Source: Paenibacillus dendrobii (lineage in GTDB: Bacteria > Bacillota > Bacilli > Paenibacillales > Paenibacillaceae). Taken from it: a stretch of 64,000 nt of DNA. Numbering within the stretch: position 1 is the first letter of the stretch; the number at the start of each line of letters is the position of its first letter. Below the pieces are notes generated by a model that did no database searches, was not told the DNA's origin, and was given only the letters and a program-made list of their open reading frames with translations. The stretch is from NCBI RefSeq assembly GCF_009807035.1, contig NZ_WUBI01000005.1, positions 336,364 to 400,363 of the forward strand, read 5' to 3'. The translations under genes and the position numbers were made by a program. Below are positions 52,605 through 60,396 of the stretch, piece by piece.

Positions 52605-54584
52605 ATGCGTTTTCGGCAGGTACATCTCGATTTTCATACATCGGAAGCGATTGACCGCATTGGCAGTCAGTTCGACAAAGAGCAATTCCAGGAAATGCTC
52701 AAGCGAGGGCATGTAGATTCCATCACCGTTTTTTCCAAATGCCATCATGGGTGGGCATACCATCCGTCGGAGGCTAACCGGATACATCCGGGACTGTCTT
52801 TCGATCTTCTGGGTTCTATGATTGAATCAGCTCATGAAATCGGCGTCAAAACTCCCGTGTATTTGTCAGCGGGACTGGATGAGCGTCTCGCGGTCCTCCA
52901 TCCCGAATGGTGGATACGTCCCCGTTACGGCAGCAGTGAGGATCTGTTCAGACCCGGTTATCATCAGCTGTGCTTGAATACACCGTATCTCGATATTCTG
53001 CTGTCCCAAATTGCCGAAGTCGTTCAGAACTATGACGCGGACGGCATATTTCTTGACATTGTTGGCGTACGGGAATGCTACTGTGCAAGCTGCGTTTCTG
53101 ATGCACTGGCAGAAGGACGTGACCCGCGAAACATTCAGAGTATGCAGCCTTTATGGGAACAAACGTATGCAAACTATACACGGCGGGTAAAGGAAACGGT
53201 AGATAGCTATAAACAAGGCCTGCCGATATTCCATAACGGGGGCCATATCCGGCGGGGTAGACGCGACCTGACGCATATGAACACGCACCTGGAACTGGAA
53301 TCGCTTCCTACCGGCGGCTGGGGTTACGATCACTTCCCACTATCAGCCCGTTATGTGCAGCCGCTGGGAATGCCTTACCTCGGCATGACGGGCAAGTTCC
53401 ATACGACATGGGGAGAATTCGGGGGTTACAAGCATCCCAACGCCCTGCGTTATGAAACGGCCCTCAGTCTCGCACATGGGGCAGCGTGTTCCATCGGCGA
53501 CCAGCTCCATCCGTTTGGACGGATGGATGAGGCGACTTATCGCCTCATCGGCACCGCTTATGCGGAGGTACGGGCCAAAGAGGAATGGTGTAGCAATGCC
53601 GTCCATGTAGCGGATGTGGCCCTGCTCTCCGTCGAAGCCGCAGGCGGGCATACAGCCGACGGCGGACATGATAGCTTTACCGGCCAATCCGATGCGGGAG
53701 CTGCCCGTATGCTGATTGAAGGAAAAATCCTGTTCGACGTGGTTGACCTTGATAGTGACTTTAATGCTTACCGGGTCCTTATTCTGCCCGATCGTATCCG
53801 GATCACTGAAGCACTGCACGAGAAAATTACGGCCTATCTCTCCCAAGGAGGCCAGTTGCTTGCTACCGGAGAATCGGGCCTACATGCGGACAAGGACGGT
53901 TTTGCGCTGGATTTGGGAGTGCGCCATACCGGGGTCAATCCGTACCGGCCGGATTACTATCGGCCGCTTCAGCCCCTTGCCAGTCTAGGGGAAGCAGCCT
54001 TCGTCTTTTATGCAGAAGGCCAACGAATCGAGCTGACTGAAACAGGAACCACCCTCGGTAGAAGGGAAGATCCCTTCTTCAACCGGGATTCGTTTGCCTT
54101 TTGCTCCCATCAGCACACGCCCGATAGTGGAAACGATGGCGGACCGGGTATGGTTGAAAGCGCGAACGGCATATATATTGCCTGGAATATATTCGAGGAT
54201 TACGCGACCAAGGGCAGCCTCGCGCTGAAGGAAACCGTCTTGTTCGCGCTAAGCCGCCTGCTGCCGCAGCCTACGCTGCGCACTTCCCTGCAAGCGCAGG
54301 GTTCGGTCACCTTGCAGAAACAGGCAGCGGAATCCCGCTACGTGCAGCATACTCTTTACGCTTCCCCGGTCAAACGTGGCGACGGTATCGAGGTCATTGA
54401 AGACATCCTGCCTATATATCAGATTTCCATGGAGCTGCGGATTCCCGAGAAAGTTCATCAAGTCTATTTGGCTCCGCAAAGAATACCGCTGGATTTTGAA
54501 CAGCAGGGAGAGCATGTGGTATATACGATTCCCGAGCTGGAGTGCCATCAAATGGTCGTGCTGGAGTATGAGGAAAATAATTAA
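52605..54584 (+). CDS. GHL6-type glycoside hydrolase with beta-galactosidase trimerisation-like domain
   Basis: 659 residues from MRFRQVHLDFHTSE (GGGAGGAC upstream). N-terminal TIM-barrel-like domain (about 1-330; VDSITVFSKCHHGWAYHPS, YDADGIFLDIVGVRECYCAS with a Cys pair, ELESLPTGGWGYDHFP), then a flavodoxin-like trimerisation domain (about 345-520; VLILPDRIRITEALHEKITA) and a beta-sandwich tail (LPIYQISMELRIPEKVHQVY). This matches the 'hypothetical glycosyl hydrolase 6' architecture. Probable acids are Asp in GIFLDIVG and Glu in HLELESLP; that is inference. No signal peptide, so it acts on imported sugar. Activity unknown. Confidence 0.82.
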   Translation: MRFRQVHLDFHTSEAIDRIGSQFDKEQFQEMLKRGHVDSITVFSKCHHGWAYHPSEANRIHPGLSFDLLGSMIESAHEIGVKTPVYLSAGLDERLAVLHPEWWIRPRYGSSEDLFRPGYHQLCLNTPYLDILLSQIAEVVQNYDADGIFLDIVGVRECYCASCVSDALAEGRDPRNIQSMQPLWEQTYANYTRRVKETVDSYKQGLPIFHNGGHIRRGRRDLTHMNTHLELESLPTGGWGYDHFPLSARYVQPLGMPYLGMTGKFHTTWGEFGGYKHPNALRYETALSLAHGAACSIGDQLHPFGRMDEATYRLIGTAYAEVRAKEEWCSNAVHVADVALLSVEAAGGHTADGGHDSFTGQSDAGAARMLIEGKILFDVVDLDSDFNAYRVLILPDRIRITEALHEKITAYLSQGGQLLATGESGLHADKDGFALDLGVRHTGVNPYRPDYYRPLQPLASLGEAAFVFYAEGQRIELTETGTTLGRREDPFFNRDSFAFCSHQHTPDSGNDGGPGMVESANGIYIAWNIFEDYATKGSLALKETVLFALSRLLPQPTLRTSLQAQGSVTLQKQAAESRYVQHTLYASPVKRGDGIEVIEDILPIYQISMELRIPEKVHQVYLAPQRIPLDFEQQGEHVVYTIPELECHQMVVLEYEENN

Positions 54585-54621
54585 TACTGCCTCACTTGCT
54601 TCCTGATTGCTATAGAAAGAA

Positions 54622-54660
54622 GACTGCCATGATATGTCATGGCAGAAAGCAATCAAAGCA
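54622..54660. terminator. Hairpin after the GHL6 gene
   Basis: CTGCCATGA and TCATGGCAG arms around TATG. No T-run follows on the plus strand; a T-rich run (TCTTCTTTC) follows on the minus strand. It may act with the next terminator to separate the converging genes. Confidence 0.45.
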
Positions 54661-54735
54661 ATCACGATGACCTGTTAGCGGACAATAGAATGAATTTGCT
54701 GCTAATCCAAGCACGATGAATATATGTTCTGAACG

Positions 54736-54767
54736 TAAAAAGCCGGCGTACCCATGTACGCCGGCTG
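54736..54767 (-). terminator. Terminator of the RNase H gene
   Basis: AGCCGGCGTAC pairs with GTACGCCGGCT, a perfect 11-bp stem, followed by TTTTAC on the minus strand. Confidence 0.9.
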
Positions 54768-54792
54768 TCTGCTTTTCTATATAGAGCCACTC

Positions 54793-55455
54793 TTATTTCC
54801 GTCCGAAATCCGCTTTGATCTCTCCCCATTTCTCCGTATTCCATTTGAGGATCTTGTTGTCGTACTTATTGTTCTGGAGCCATTCCACCGCACGATCCGT
54901 CATTTCCCAAATCTTGCGCGTTGATTCGTTTCTGACAAGCGTCGTCGCGGGCTTTTTGTTTCGGATCCAAGCGAGGGCGGTTCTCGAATCGGAGTAGATC
55001 GTTTTGCTGCTGCCCAGCTTTTTCAAGTAAGCCAGGCCATGCACGATCGCGATGAATTCGCCCAGATTGTTCGTCCCGTTCTCCACAGGCCCGACGTAGA
55101 ACAGGATTTCTCCCGTTTGCGTATCTACGCCCTTGTACTCCACCGGGCCGGGATTGCCGCGGGTGCCGACGTCAACCGAAATGCTGTCATAGATGATCTC
55201 TTCCTGATCCTCCGCTGCAGACGTCCTGCCGGCAAATTTACTGCTTCCTGTTCCTTTGGAGGTGGAAGAGGATTTGCCCTGCCCCCAGTTCCCCTTCCAG
55301 CCGCCTTTGAAGGCAGCCTCCGCTTCCGCGCGGGATTCATAGGATTTATATTTTGCATCTTTATAACCGTTCACCTGCGCCTGACAATCTGCCCATGATG
55401 TGTAGACTCCCGGTTTCTTCCCTTCCCAAACCACGTAAAACTTGGATTTCGCCAT
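54793..55455 (-). CDS. rnhA: Ribonuclease HI with N-terminal RNA/DNA hybrid-binding (viroplasmin-like) domain
   Basis: 220 residues; TAAGGAG upstream. The hybrid-binding domain fills residues 1-48 (FYVVWEGKKPGVYTSWADCQ). A low-complexity linker to about 85 leads into the RNase H fold. Catalytic acidic residues: Asp in ISVDVGTRGNPG, Glu in NNLGEFIAIVHGL, Asp in IYSDSRTAL and Asp in EIKADFGRK. It degrades the RNA strand of hybrids. The first strand lacks the usual DGS (DVGTRGNPG), as in other viroplasmin-linked RNases H. Confidence 0.93.
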   Translation of the reverse strand: MAKSKFYVVWEGKKPGVYTSWADCQAQVNGYKDAKYKSYESRAEAEAAFKGGWKGNWGQGKSSSTSKGTGSSKFAGRTSAAEDQEEIIYDSISVDVGTRGNPGPVEYKGVDTQTGEILFYVGPVENGTNNLGEFIAIVHGLAYLKKLGSSKTIYSDSRTALAWIRNKKPATTLVRNESTRKIWEMTDRAVEWLQNNKYDNKILKWNTEKWGEIKADFGRK

Positions 55456-55529
55456 ATGTAAAACTCCTTAAGTGAAAATAGACTGCAATGTTTAGAAGGA
55501 TAGAGATTTTGCCTTTAGTATCTTCTCAC

Positions 55530-55557
55530 AAAAAAACACCCGCCGCAAACAGGTGCT
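55530..55557 (-). terminator. Terminator of the thioesterase gene
   Basis: CACCTG pairs with CGGGTG (one G-T pair) around TTTGCGG, followed by TTTTTTTG on the minus strand. Confidence 0.8.
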
Positions 55558-55580
55558 TTTGCCATTATCCATCAAATCTC

Positions 55581-56048
55581 TTAAGCCCCGTCCAAACCTT
55601 CCTTCTCAAAAGAAGCAATGACATGGCGGACCGCGTCCGGAATCGGCGTGCTCTTTCCGCTTGCCGTATCGATCAGCACAATCGCTCCGCGTCCGGCAGC
55701 CTTCAGCTGATCCTCCACCACGATAGCATACTCCACATCAAGGGAAGATCTGCCGATCGACGCCACTCTCACGTGAAGGTTCACCTTGTCGCTGCGATAC
55801 ATTTGCGCCAGATACTGGCATTCCAGATCCGCAACGACAGCCACCTTTTCACTGCCAAACATCGAATCGAAAAGACCCAAATTCTCAAAATATTCAATGC
55901 GGCCCTGCTCAAAATACATGAAATAGCTTACGTTGTTCACATGTCCCAGCATATCCGTCTCACAGTAGCGGACTTTGATCGGGATGGAATAATGGAATTT
56001 ATCCAACCAGCTTGCAGGATCAGGTGTAATGAAGCTTTCTTTTCTCAT
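55581..56048 (-). CDS. Acyl-CoA thioesterase, 4HBT hotdog family
   Basis: 155 residues; GAGGAGATTAGATA before the ATG. Hotdog fold with catalytic Asp in RYCETDMLGHVNNVSYFMYF, the 4-hydroxybenzoyl-CoA thioesterase motif. The substrate acyl chain is not deducible. Single gene between two terminated units. Confidence 0.92.
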   Translation of the reverse strand: MRKESFITPDPASWLDKFHYSIPIKVRYCETDMLGHVNNVSYFMYFEQGRIEYFENLGLFDSMFGSEKVAVVADLECQYLAQMYRSDKVNLHVRVASIGRSSLDVEYAIVVEDQLKAAGRGAIVLIDTASGKSTPIPDAVRHVIASFEKEGLDGA

Positions 56049-56162
56049 TATCTAATCTCCTCGTTTTTTCCGGACCTCCCGTTTCGAAGATCGCTCTGTA
56101 AAGCCTAAGCACCTTGAACGCCTTCAATCCGGCCCGGATCCCTTTTTAATTCCATGCCGCGC

Positions 56163-56972
56163 TTACCTGCCGCTACGTCTGAACTCGCCCGGCGTTAATC
56201 CTACAACCTTCAGGAATATGCGGTGGAACTGGCTTGCGCTTGAAAATCCCAGGCTGCAGCTTATCTCCGCAATGGAAGCCGAACTATTCCTCAATTGAAT
56301 TCTGGCATCCTCTATTCTCAGTCGAAGCAGGTACTGATAAGGGGTCACGCCGGTATATGCGTGGAACATGCGCATGAAATGGTATCGGCTTTGACCGGCA
56401 ATGGCTGAGAGTTCCTCGATCGAAACGGCGCTCGAGTAACATTCGTGCATATACTCCAGCACCCGGTCGAGATGAACATCCCGGACAAAGTGATTCCCCC
56501 TATTTTCTAATTTTCCGTCAAACATGGAGGAACCGTATAACGCTTCTTTCAAGTAATGCAGCACCTGAATCTCCGTTTCCTGCGCAGCGAGGGGCTCCTT
56601 CTCTTCGGTAAACATCAGTTCCGTGGTCCAATGCTGGAATCTTCGCGAAAGGTCCAGCGGATTCATCCACTGTCTCTCTGCAAATTCAGGCCGCGTATTC
56701 GGACCGTTATCCAGTTGGAGCGCGTCTTGCCTGAATTTGATGATAATAACGCTCGACGCATCGTCCAGATGCAGATAATGCTCCGCTCCCGGATGCTGGA
56801 CCAGCCCATCGCCTTCATGAAGGCGGAATGGCCTATTGTCCATCGTAAAATGGCAGATTCCTTGAACGGGCACGGTAAATTGGTAAAAATGCCTGTGGTT
56901 ATGGGGCTGATTGGAGAAACTGTCCGCACCTTTGAACAGCTCCATTCGGTCCGTACGAATACTCATTTCCAT
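56163..56972 (-). CDS. AraC-family transcriptional regulator with cupin domain
   Basis: 269 residues from MEMSIRTD (AGGTGA upstream); an ATG at 56993 has no binding site. N-terminal cupin (FYQFTVPVQGICHFTMDN, EGDGLVQHPGAEHYLHL), C-terminal AraC domain (SIEELSAIAGQSRYHFMRMF, SIAEISCSLGFSSASQFHRI). Divergent from the ABC ATPase gene; the target is unknown. Confidence 0.92.
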   Translation of the reverse strand: MEMSIRTDRMELFKGADSFSNQPHNHRHFYQFTVPVQGICHFTMDNRPFRLHEGDGLVQHPGAEHYLHLDDASSVIIIKFRQDALQLDNGPNTRPEFAERQWMNPLDLSRRFQHWTTELMFTEEKEPLAAQETEIQVLHYLKEALYGSSMFDGKLENRGNHFVRDVHLDRVLEYMHECYSSAVSIEELSAIAGQSRYHFMRMFHAYTGVTPYQYLLRLRIEDARIQLRNSSASIAEISCSLGFSSASQFHRIFLKVVGLTPGEFRRSGR

Positions 56973-57096
56973 TTCTGCTTCACCTGATGACATTATAGCA
57001 AAAAATGCTATTCAAGCCAGCACCTATCGCGGCGACATCCTTTCCAATGTTAGTGTAACATGGATAAAATGATGAAGTTTTTTTAAAACGATGGTA

Positions 57097-57124
57097 TTGA
57101 CAGCTTTAGGATTTGTTTTAACAT
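57097..57124 (+). promoter_or_regulatory. SigA-type promoter of the ABC ATPase gene
   Basis: Perfect -35 TTGACA, 16-base spacer, -10 TAACAT. The ribosome binding site GAGAGGG lies 27 bases further on. Confidence 0.7.
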
Positions 57125-57165
57125 GTGAAGATAAACTAAAAGAGATCAGAAGAGAGGGATTACGC

Positions 57166-57942
57166 ATGATCATAGATGTCGAACATATTACGTGGAAAAG
57201 CGGCCAGCACACCCTGATGAAAGATGTCAGCTGGCAGGTGCGTCAAGGAGAGCATTGGGCGCTGCTTGGCCTGAACGGCTCGGGAAAAACGACGCTGCTG
57301 AACATCGTCAACGGCTACATTTGGCCATCGGAAGGTTCCGTACGGGTGCTTGGACATTTGTTCGGTGAGGTTGACCTACGCGAGCTGCGCAAATCCATTG
57401 GGTGGGTGAGCAATTCGTTTCAGGAACGACTGTATGCATCAGACCGCACACAGCATATCGTCATCAGCGGCAAGCATGCCACCATCGGATTGTACGACAA
57501 AACCAGCGAGGAAGATTATGAGCAAGCCCGCGAACTGATGAGAACGCTCAGTTGTGATCATTTGTGGGACCGTGAATACCGCACCTGTTCTCAGGGGGAG
57601 AAGCAGAAGCTCCTGATCGCACGCGCGCTGATGGCCAATCCCCGCATTCTGATTCTCGATGAGCCGTGCAATGGACTCGATATCTTCTCCAGAGAGCGTC
57701 TGCTCGAGAGCATAGCTGAGCTGGTGCGCAAGCCGGATGCACCTACGCTTATTTATGTCACACATCATACCGAGGAAATCCTCCCCGTATTTAGTCATGT
57801 GCTGCTGATGAGACGCGGTGAGGCCGTGGATAGCGGAAAAACGGAGGATATACTGACGGCCGGGAACCTGAGTGGTTTTTTTGAGGCTCCCGTGGATGTA
57901 GATCGGCATGGTGACCGGTTTTATGTACGGGTTGCCGAGTAA
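57166..57942 (+). CDS. YlmA/ModF-like ABC ATP-binding protein
   Basis: 258 residues from MIIDVEHITW (GAGAGGG upstream). Walker A GLNGSGKTT, Q-loop-like VSNSFQERL, Walker B ILILDEPCNGLDI, H-loop VTHHTEEI. The signature is CSQGEKQK instead of LSGGQ, the form seen in YlmA and ModF proteins. No permease or binding protein is adjacent, so it may be a free-standing ATPase or serve a remote transporter. Confidence 0.9.
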   Translation: MIIDVEHITWKSGQHTLMKDVSWQVRQGEHWALLGLNGSGKTTLLNIVNGYIWPSEGSVRVLGHLFGEVDLRELRKSIGWVSNSFQERLYASDRTQHIVISGKHATIGLYDKTSEEDYEQARELMRTLSCDHLWDREYRTCSQGEKQKLLIARALMANPRILILDEPCNGLDIFSRERLLESIAELVRKPDAPTLIYVTHHTEEILPVFSHVLLMRRGEAVDSGKTEDILTAGNLSGFFEAPVDVDRHGDRFYVRVAE

Positions 57943-58099
57943 CGCTAAACGCATCCCTCAATGTTTCGAAGATATGTCTACAGACCTTGTTTTTGCCTAA
58001 CAAGTGATAAAAGTCCCGATTCCCCTTCAACTTCAGTATGATTTTTCCGATATTACAATAGCAGGAATAAATCACACAATAAGGGGAATCTCAGTCAAA

Positions 58100-59239
58100 A
58101 TGAAGAAAAAATCAATCGTATTTCTAGTTCTGGTATTTATGTTAATGATGCCTTCAGCCTTCGCGGCGGCGCCTCCGAAGAACATGGTCATCCTGGATGC
58201 CAAAAGCAATCATTCCTTTGTATCCGTCCGCTTTTTAAACGGTTTTGACGGCAATCAGGTCGTGTGGAATGAAGCGTCCAAACAAATTGCCATCACTCAT
58301 GGCAGTGTACATATTGCAATGACCCTGGGACAAAAGGCAGCAAGCGTGAACGAGCAAGCCCTCGTTCTTCAGGATGCACCCTTCAGGGACAATGGCTCAA
58401 TTTATGTGCCTCTTCAAATCCTGAGCAAGGAACTCGGTTATCAGCTCCAGTGGCTTAAAGAAAGCAATGCCGTTAAAATCTCAGCATCGGAGTCTTCGTC
58501 ATTGCTCCCAGTGGTCACACGCACCGCCGGTCAAAATCTTTCCAAACCGGTTATCAGCGAAAAGAAGACCTTTAAAGTAAGCGGAAGAGCGTTTAACGTG
58601 CAAATGGTGACCGTTTCCCTCATGCATCCACAGGTTCAAATGGATGTTGTGCTTGCGGGTAATACGCCGGGGAAGGTTGAGGATCTCAGCAGCATCGCCA
58701 AACGCAGCGGAGCCACAGTTGCAATGAACGGAACTTTCTTCGATGCGTATACCTCGGGCAGCTACAAAGCCCCTTACGGATATATCCTGAGCAAGGGTGA
58801 CATCAAGATGGCGAGTTCTGGCGATAAGAGAGTCATTTTCACCTATGATGAGAATCAGCTTGCAAGCTTAATCGCCGGGGCAGATTTTCAGAGCAAGTAT
58901 AGTCAAGGTCTGATTGAGGGCGGGCTGCAAGCGGGGCCACGACTTCTGGTTGATGGCAAGGTCTCGCTGAACGTGAAACAGGAAGGATTCAAAGACCCGA
59001 AAATTTTGACCGGCGGCGGCGCACGCAGCGCGCTTGGCATTACCAAAGATCATAAGCTGATCCTTCTGACCACCGGGGGAGCAACCATCCCTCAGCTTGC
59101 GGAGATCATGCGACAGGCAGGAGCTTATCAGGCAATGAACCTGGACGGAGGTGCGTCAAGCGGACTGTATTATAACGGCAAATACTTGACGACTCCTGGA
59201 CGTAAAATCAGCAATGCCATTGTAATTAAAGTGCAATAA
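58100..59239 (+). CDS. Secreted phosphodiester glycosidase (NAGPA domain) with stalk-type N-domain
   Basis: 379 residues from MKKKSIVFL (AAGGGGA upstream). Signal peptide cleaved near AFAAAP. Residues about 30-130 form a copper-amine-oxidase-N-like stalk domain (DNGSIYVPLQILSKELGYQL). The C-terminal NAGPA domain (about 170-379) shows AVAMNGTFFDAY-type VAMNGTFFDAYTSGSY, GGGARSALGITKDHKLILLT and MNLDGGASSGLYYNG. This family uncaps phosphodiester-linked N-acetylglucosamine. In Firmicutes it probably acts on wall polymers; the substrate is inferred. Confidence 0.9.
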   Translation: MKKKSIVFLVLVFMLMMPSAFAAAPPKNMVILDAKSNHSFVSVRFLNGFDGNQVVWNEASKQIAITHGSVHIAMTLGQKAASVNEQALVLQDAPFRDNGSIYVPLQILSKELGYQLQWLKESNAVKISASESSSLLPVVTRTAGQNLSKPVISEKKTFKVSGRAFNVQMVTVSLMHPQVQMDVVLAGNTPGKVEDLSSIAKRSGATVAMNGTFFDAYTSGSYKAPYGYILSKGDIKMASSGDKRVIFTYDENQLASLIAGADFQSKYSQGLIEGGLQAGPRLLVDGKVSLNVKQEGFKDPKILTGGGARSALGITKDHKLILLTTGGATIPQLAEIMRQAGAYQAMNLDGGASSGLYYNGKYLTTPGRKISNAIVIKVQ

Positions 59240-59251
59240 TTAAAGTGCAAT
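59224..59251. repeat. 14-bp tandem duplication at a stop codon
   Basis: AATTAAAGTGCAAT is present twice in direct succession across the end of the phosphodiester glycosidase gene. The first copy contains part of the TAA stop, so the protein is not altered. Confidence 0.9.
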
Positions 59252-59369
59252 AAATCCGTATTAGTCGATAAATAAATCGTAAGAACAGTAGACTAACTCT
59301 TGGATTCATGGATCGATAAAATTAAAATTTACACTTTAGTTCAATTTGTATAAATATCATGACAAAATA

Positions 59370-59417
59370 AAGAGGCTGAGTCCGAAACATCATTTTGATG
59401 ATTCGGCTCAGCCTTTG
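59370..59417. terminator. Terminator between the glycosidase and wrbA genes
   Basis: AGGCTGAG-CCGAA pairs with TTCGG-CTCAGCCT around an inner CATCA/TGATG stem; flanking T/A-rich runs allow both directions. It probably serves wrbA on the minus strand. Confidence 0.85.
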
Positions 59418-59432
59418 ACTGTTATACAAAAT

Positions 59433-60053
59433 TTAGTTGTTCGCGTTAAGTCCCTTTTTCACCCAATCTGCTACGGTAACCGTACGTTTAGCCTGATGAA
59501 GGACTGCGCCTTTCACATCCTCAACCATCTTGCCGTCTTGACCAACGGTCACGGATGTACCGTAAGGATTGCCGCCAGCTCCGAAAATCGCAGGATCCGT
59601 GAAGCCCGGCGCAGCCACGATCGCTCCCCAGTGGTACATCGTGGTGTACAAGGACAGAATGGTTGCTTCCTGACCACCATGAGGGTTTTGTGCAGAAGAC
59701 ATGGCGCTGACAACCTTATTGGCCAGCTTGCCTTGGAACCAAAGTCCGCCTGTCAGATCGAGGAACTGTTTCATTTGAACCGGCATATTGCCAAAGCGGG
59801 TCGGGATGCTGAAGATGATGGCATCTGCCCATTCGAGGTCAGCCAGCGTTACTTCCGGAACGTCCTTCGTTGCCTCATGATTGGCTTTCCAAGCCGGGTT
59901 GGAGTCAATGGCAGCTTGAGGAGCCGTTTCTGCCACTTTCAGAACTTTAACCTCGGATCCCGCCTGTTTCGCACCTTCTGCAGCCCATTGCGCAAGCTGG
60001 TAGTTCGTACCGCCGGAGCTGTAGTAAATAATTGCTGTTTTCACGTTAGACAT
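59433..60053 (-). CDS. wrbA: NAD(P)H:quinone oxidoreductase, WrbA family
   Basis: 206 residues; AAAAGGGGAAATTCAAG before the ATG. Flavodoxin-like fold with FMN phosphate loop (YYSSGGTNYQLAQ), FSIPTRFGNMPVQMKQFLD, the WrbA-specific insertion, and FGAGGNPYGTSVTVG. Two-electron reduction of quinones avoids semiquinone radicals. An MhqR-like operator lies about 195 bases upstream. Confidence 0.94.
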   Translation of the reverse strand: MSNVKTAIIYYSSGGTNYQLAQWAAEGAKQAGSEVKVLKVAETAPQAAIDSNPAWKANHEATKDVPEVTLADLEWADAIIFSIPTRFGNMPVQMKQFLDLTGGLWFQGKLANKVVSAMSSAQNPHGGQEATILSLYTTMYHWGAIVAAPGFTDPAIFGAGGNPYGTSVTVGQDGKMVEDVKGAVLHQAKRTVTVADWVKKGLNANN

Positions 60054-60246
60054 CTTGAATTTCCCCTTTTCCGATTGAGTTTATGTTGAACAAGAGTTTT
60101 TCCTATTTTGCCATTTTTAATCATGAAATATACTTGGTTAGCATGCCGAAGGCGGATGCTATTCCATCTTCATCCAACATTATACCTTAACATAATATAT
60201 TTCGATTTAAAGATAATAACTCAAAAAAATATGCCTTTAAGTAATT

Positions 60247-60264
60247 TATCTTTAATATGAGATA
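60247..60264 (-). promoter_or_regulatory. MhqR-like operator upstream of wrbA
   Basis: TATCTTTAATATGAGATA agrees at 14 of 18 positions with the MhqR box I recall from B. subtilis, TATCTCGAATTCGAGATA. An overlapping inverted repeat pairs TTAAAGATAA at 60207-60216 with TTATCTTTAA at 60246-60255. The rest of 60054-60333 is AT-rich with no gene. Confidence 0.4.
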
Positions 60265-60333
60265 ATATTAACACTCCATTTCCTTCTTGTCAACACTGCA
60301 ATCATAATCTATTTGAAGCCAAGTATGCAGTAC

Positions 60334-60366
60334 AAAAAGGCCGACAAGCGTAGACTTGTCAGCCTT
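60334..60366 (-). terminator. Terminator of the GH109-like gene
   Basis: AAGGCTGACAAG pairs with CTTGTCGGCCTT around TCTACG, followed by TTTGTA on the minus strand. Confidence 0.9.
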
Positions 60367-60396
60367 CTAAGCAAGATCATTGCAGCTTCCGATAAT

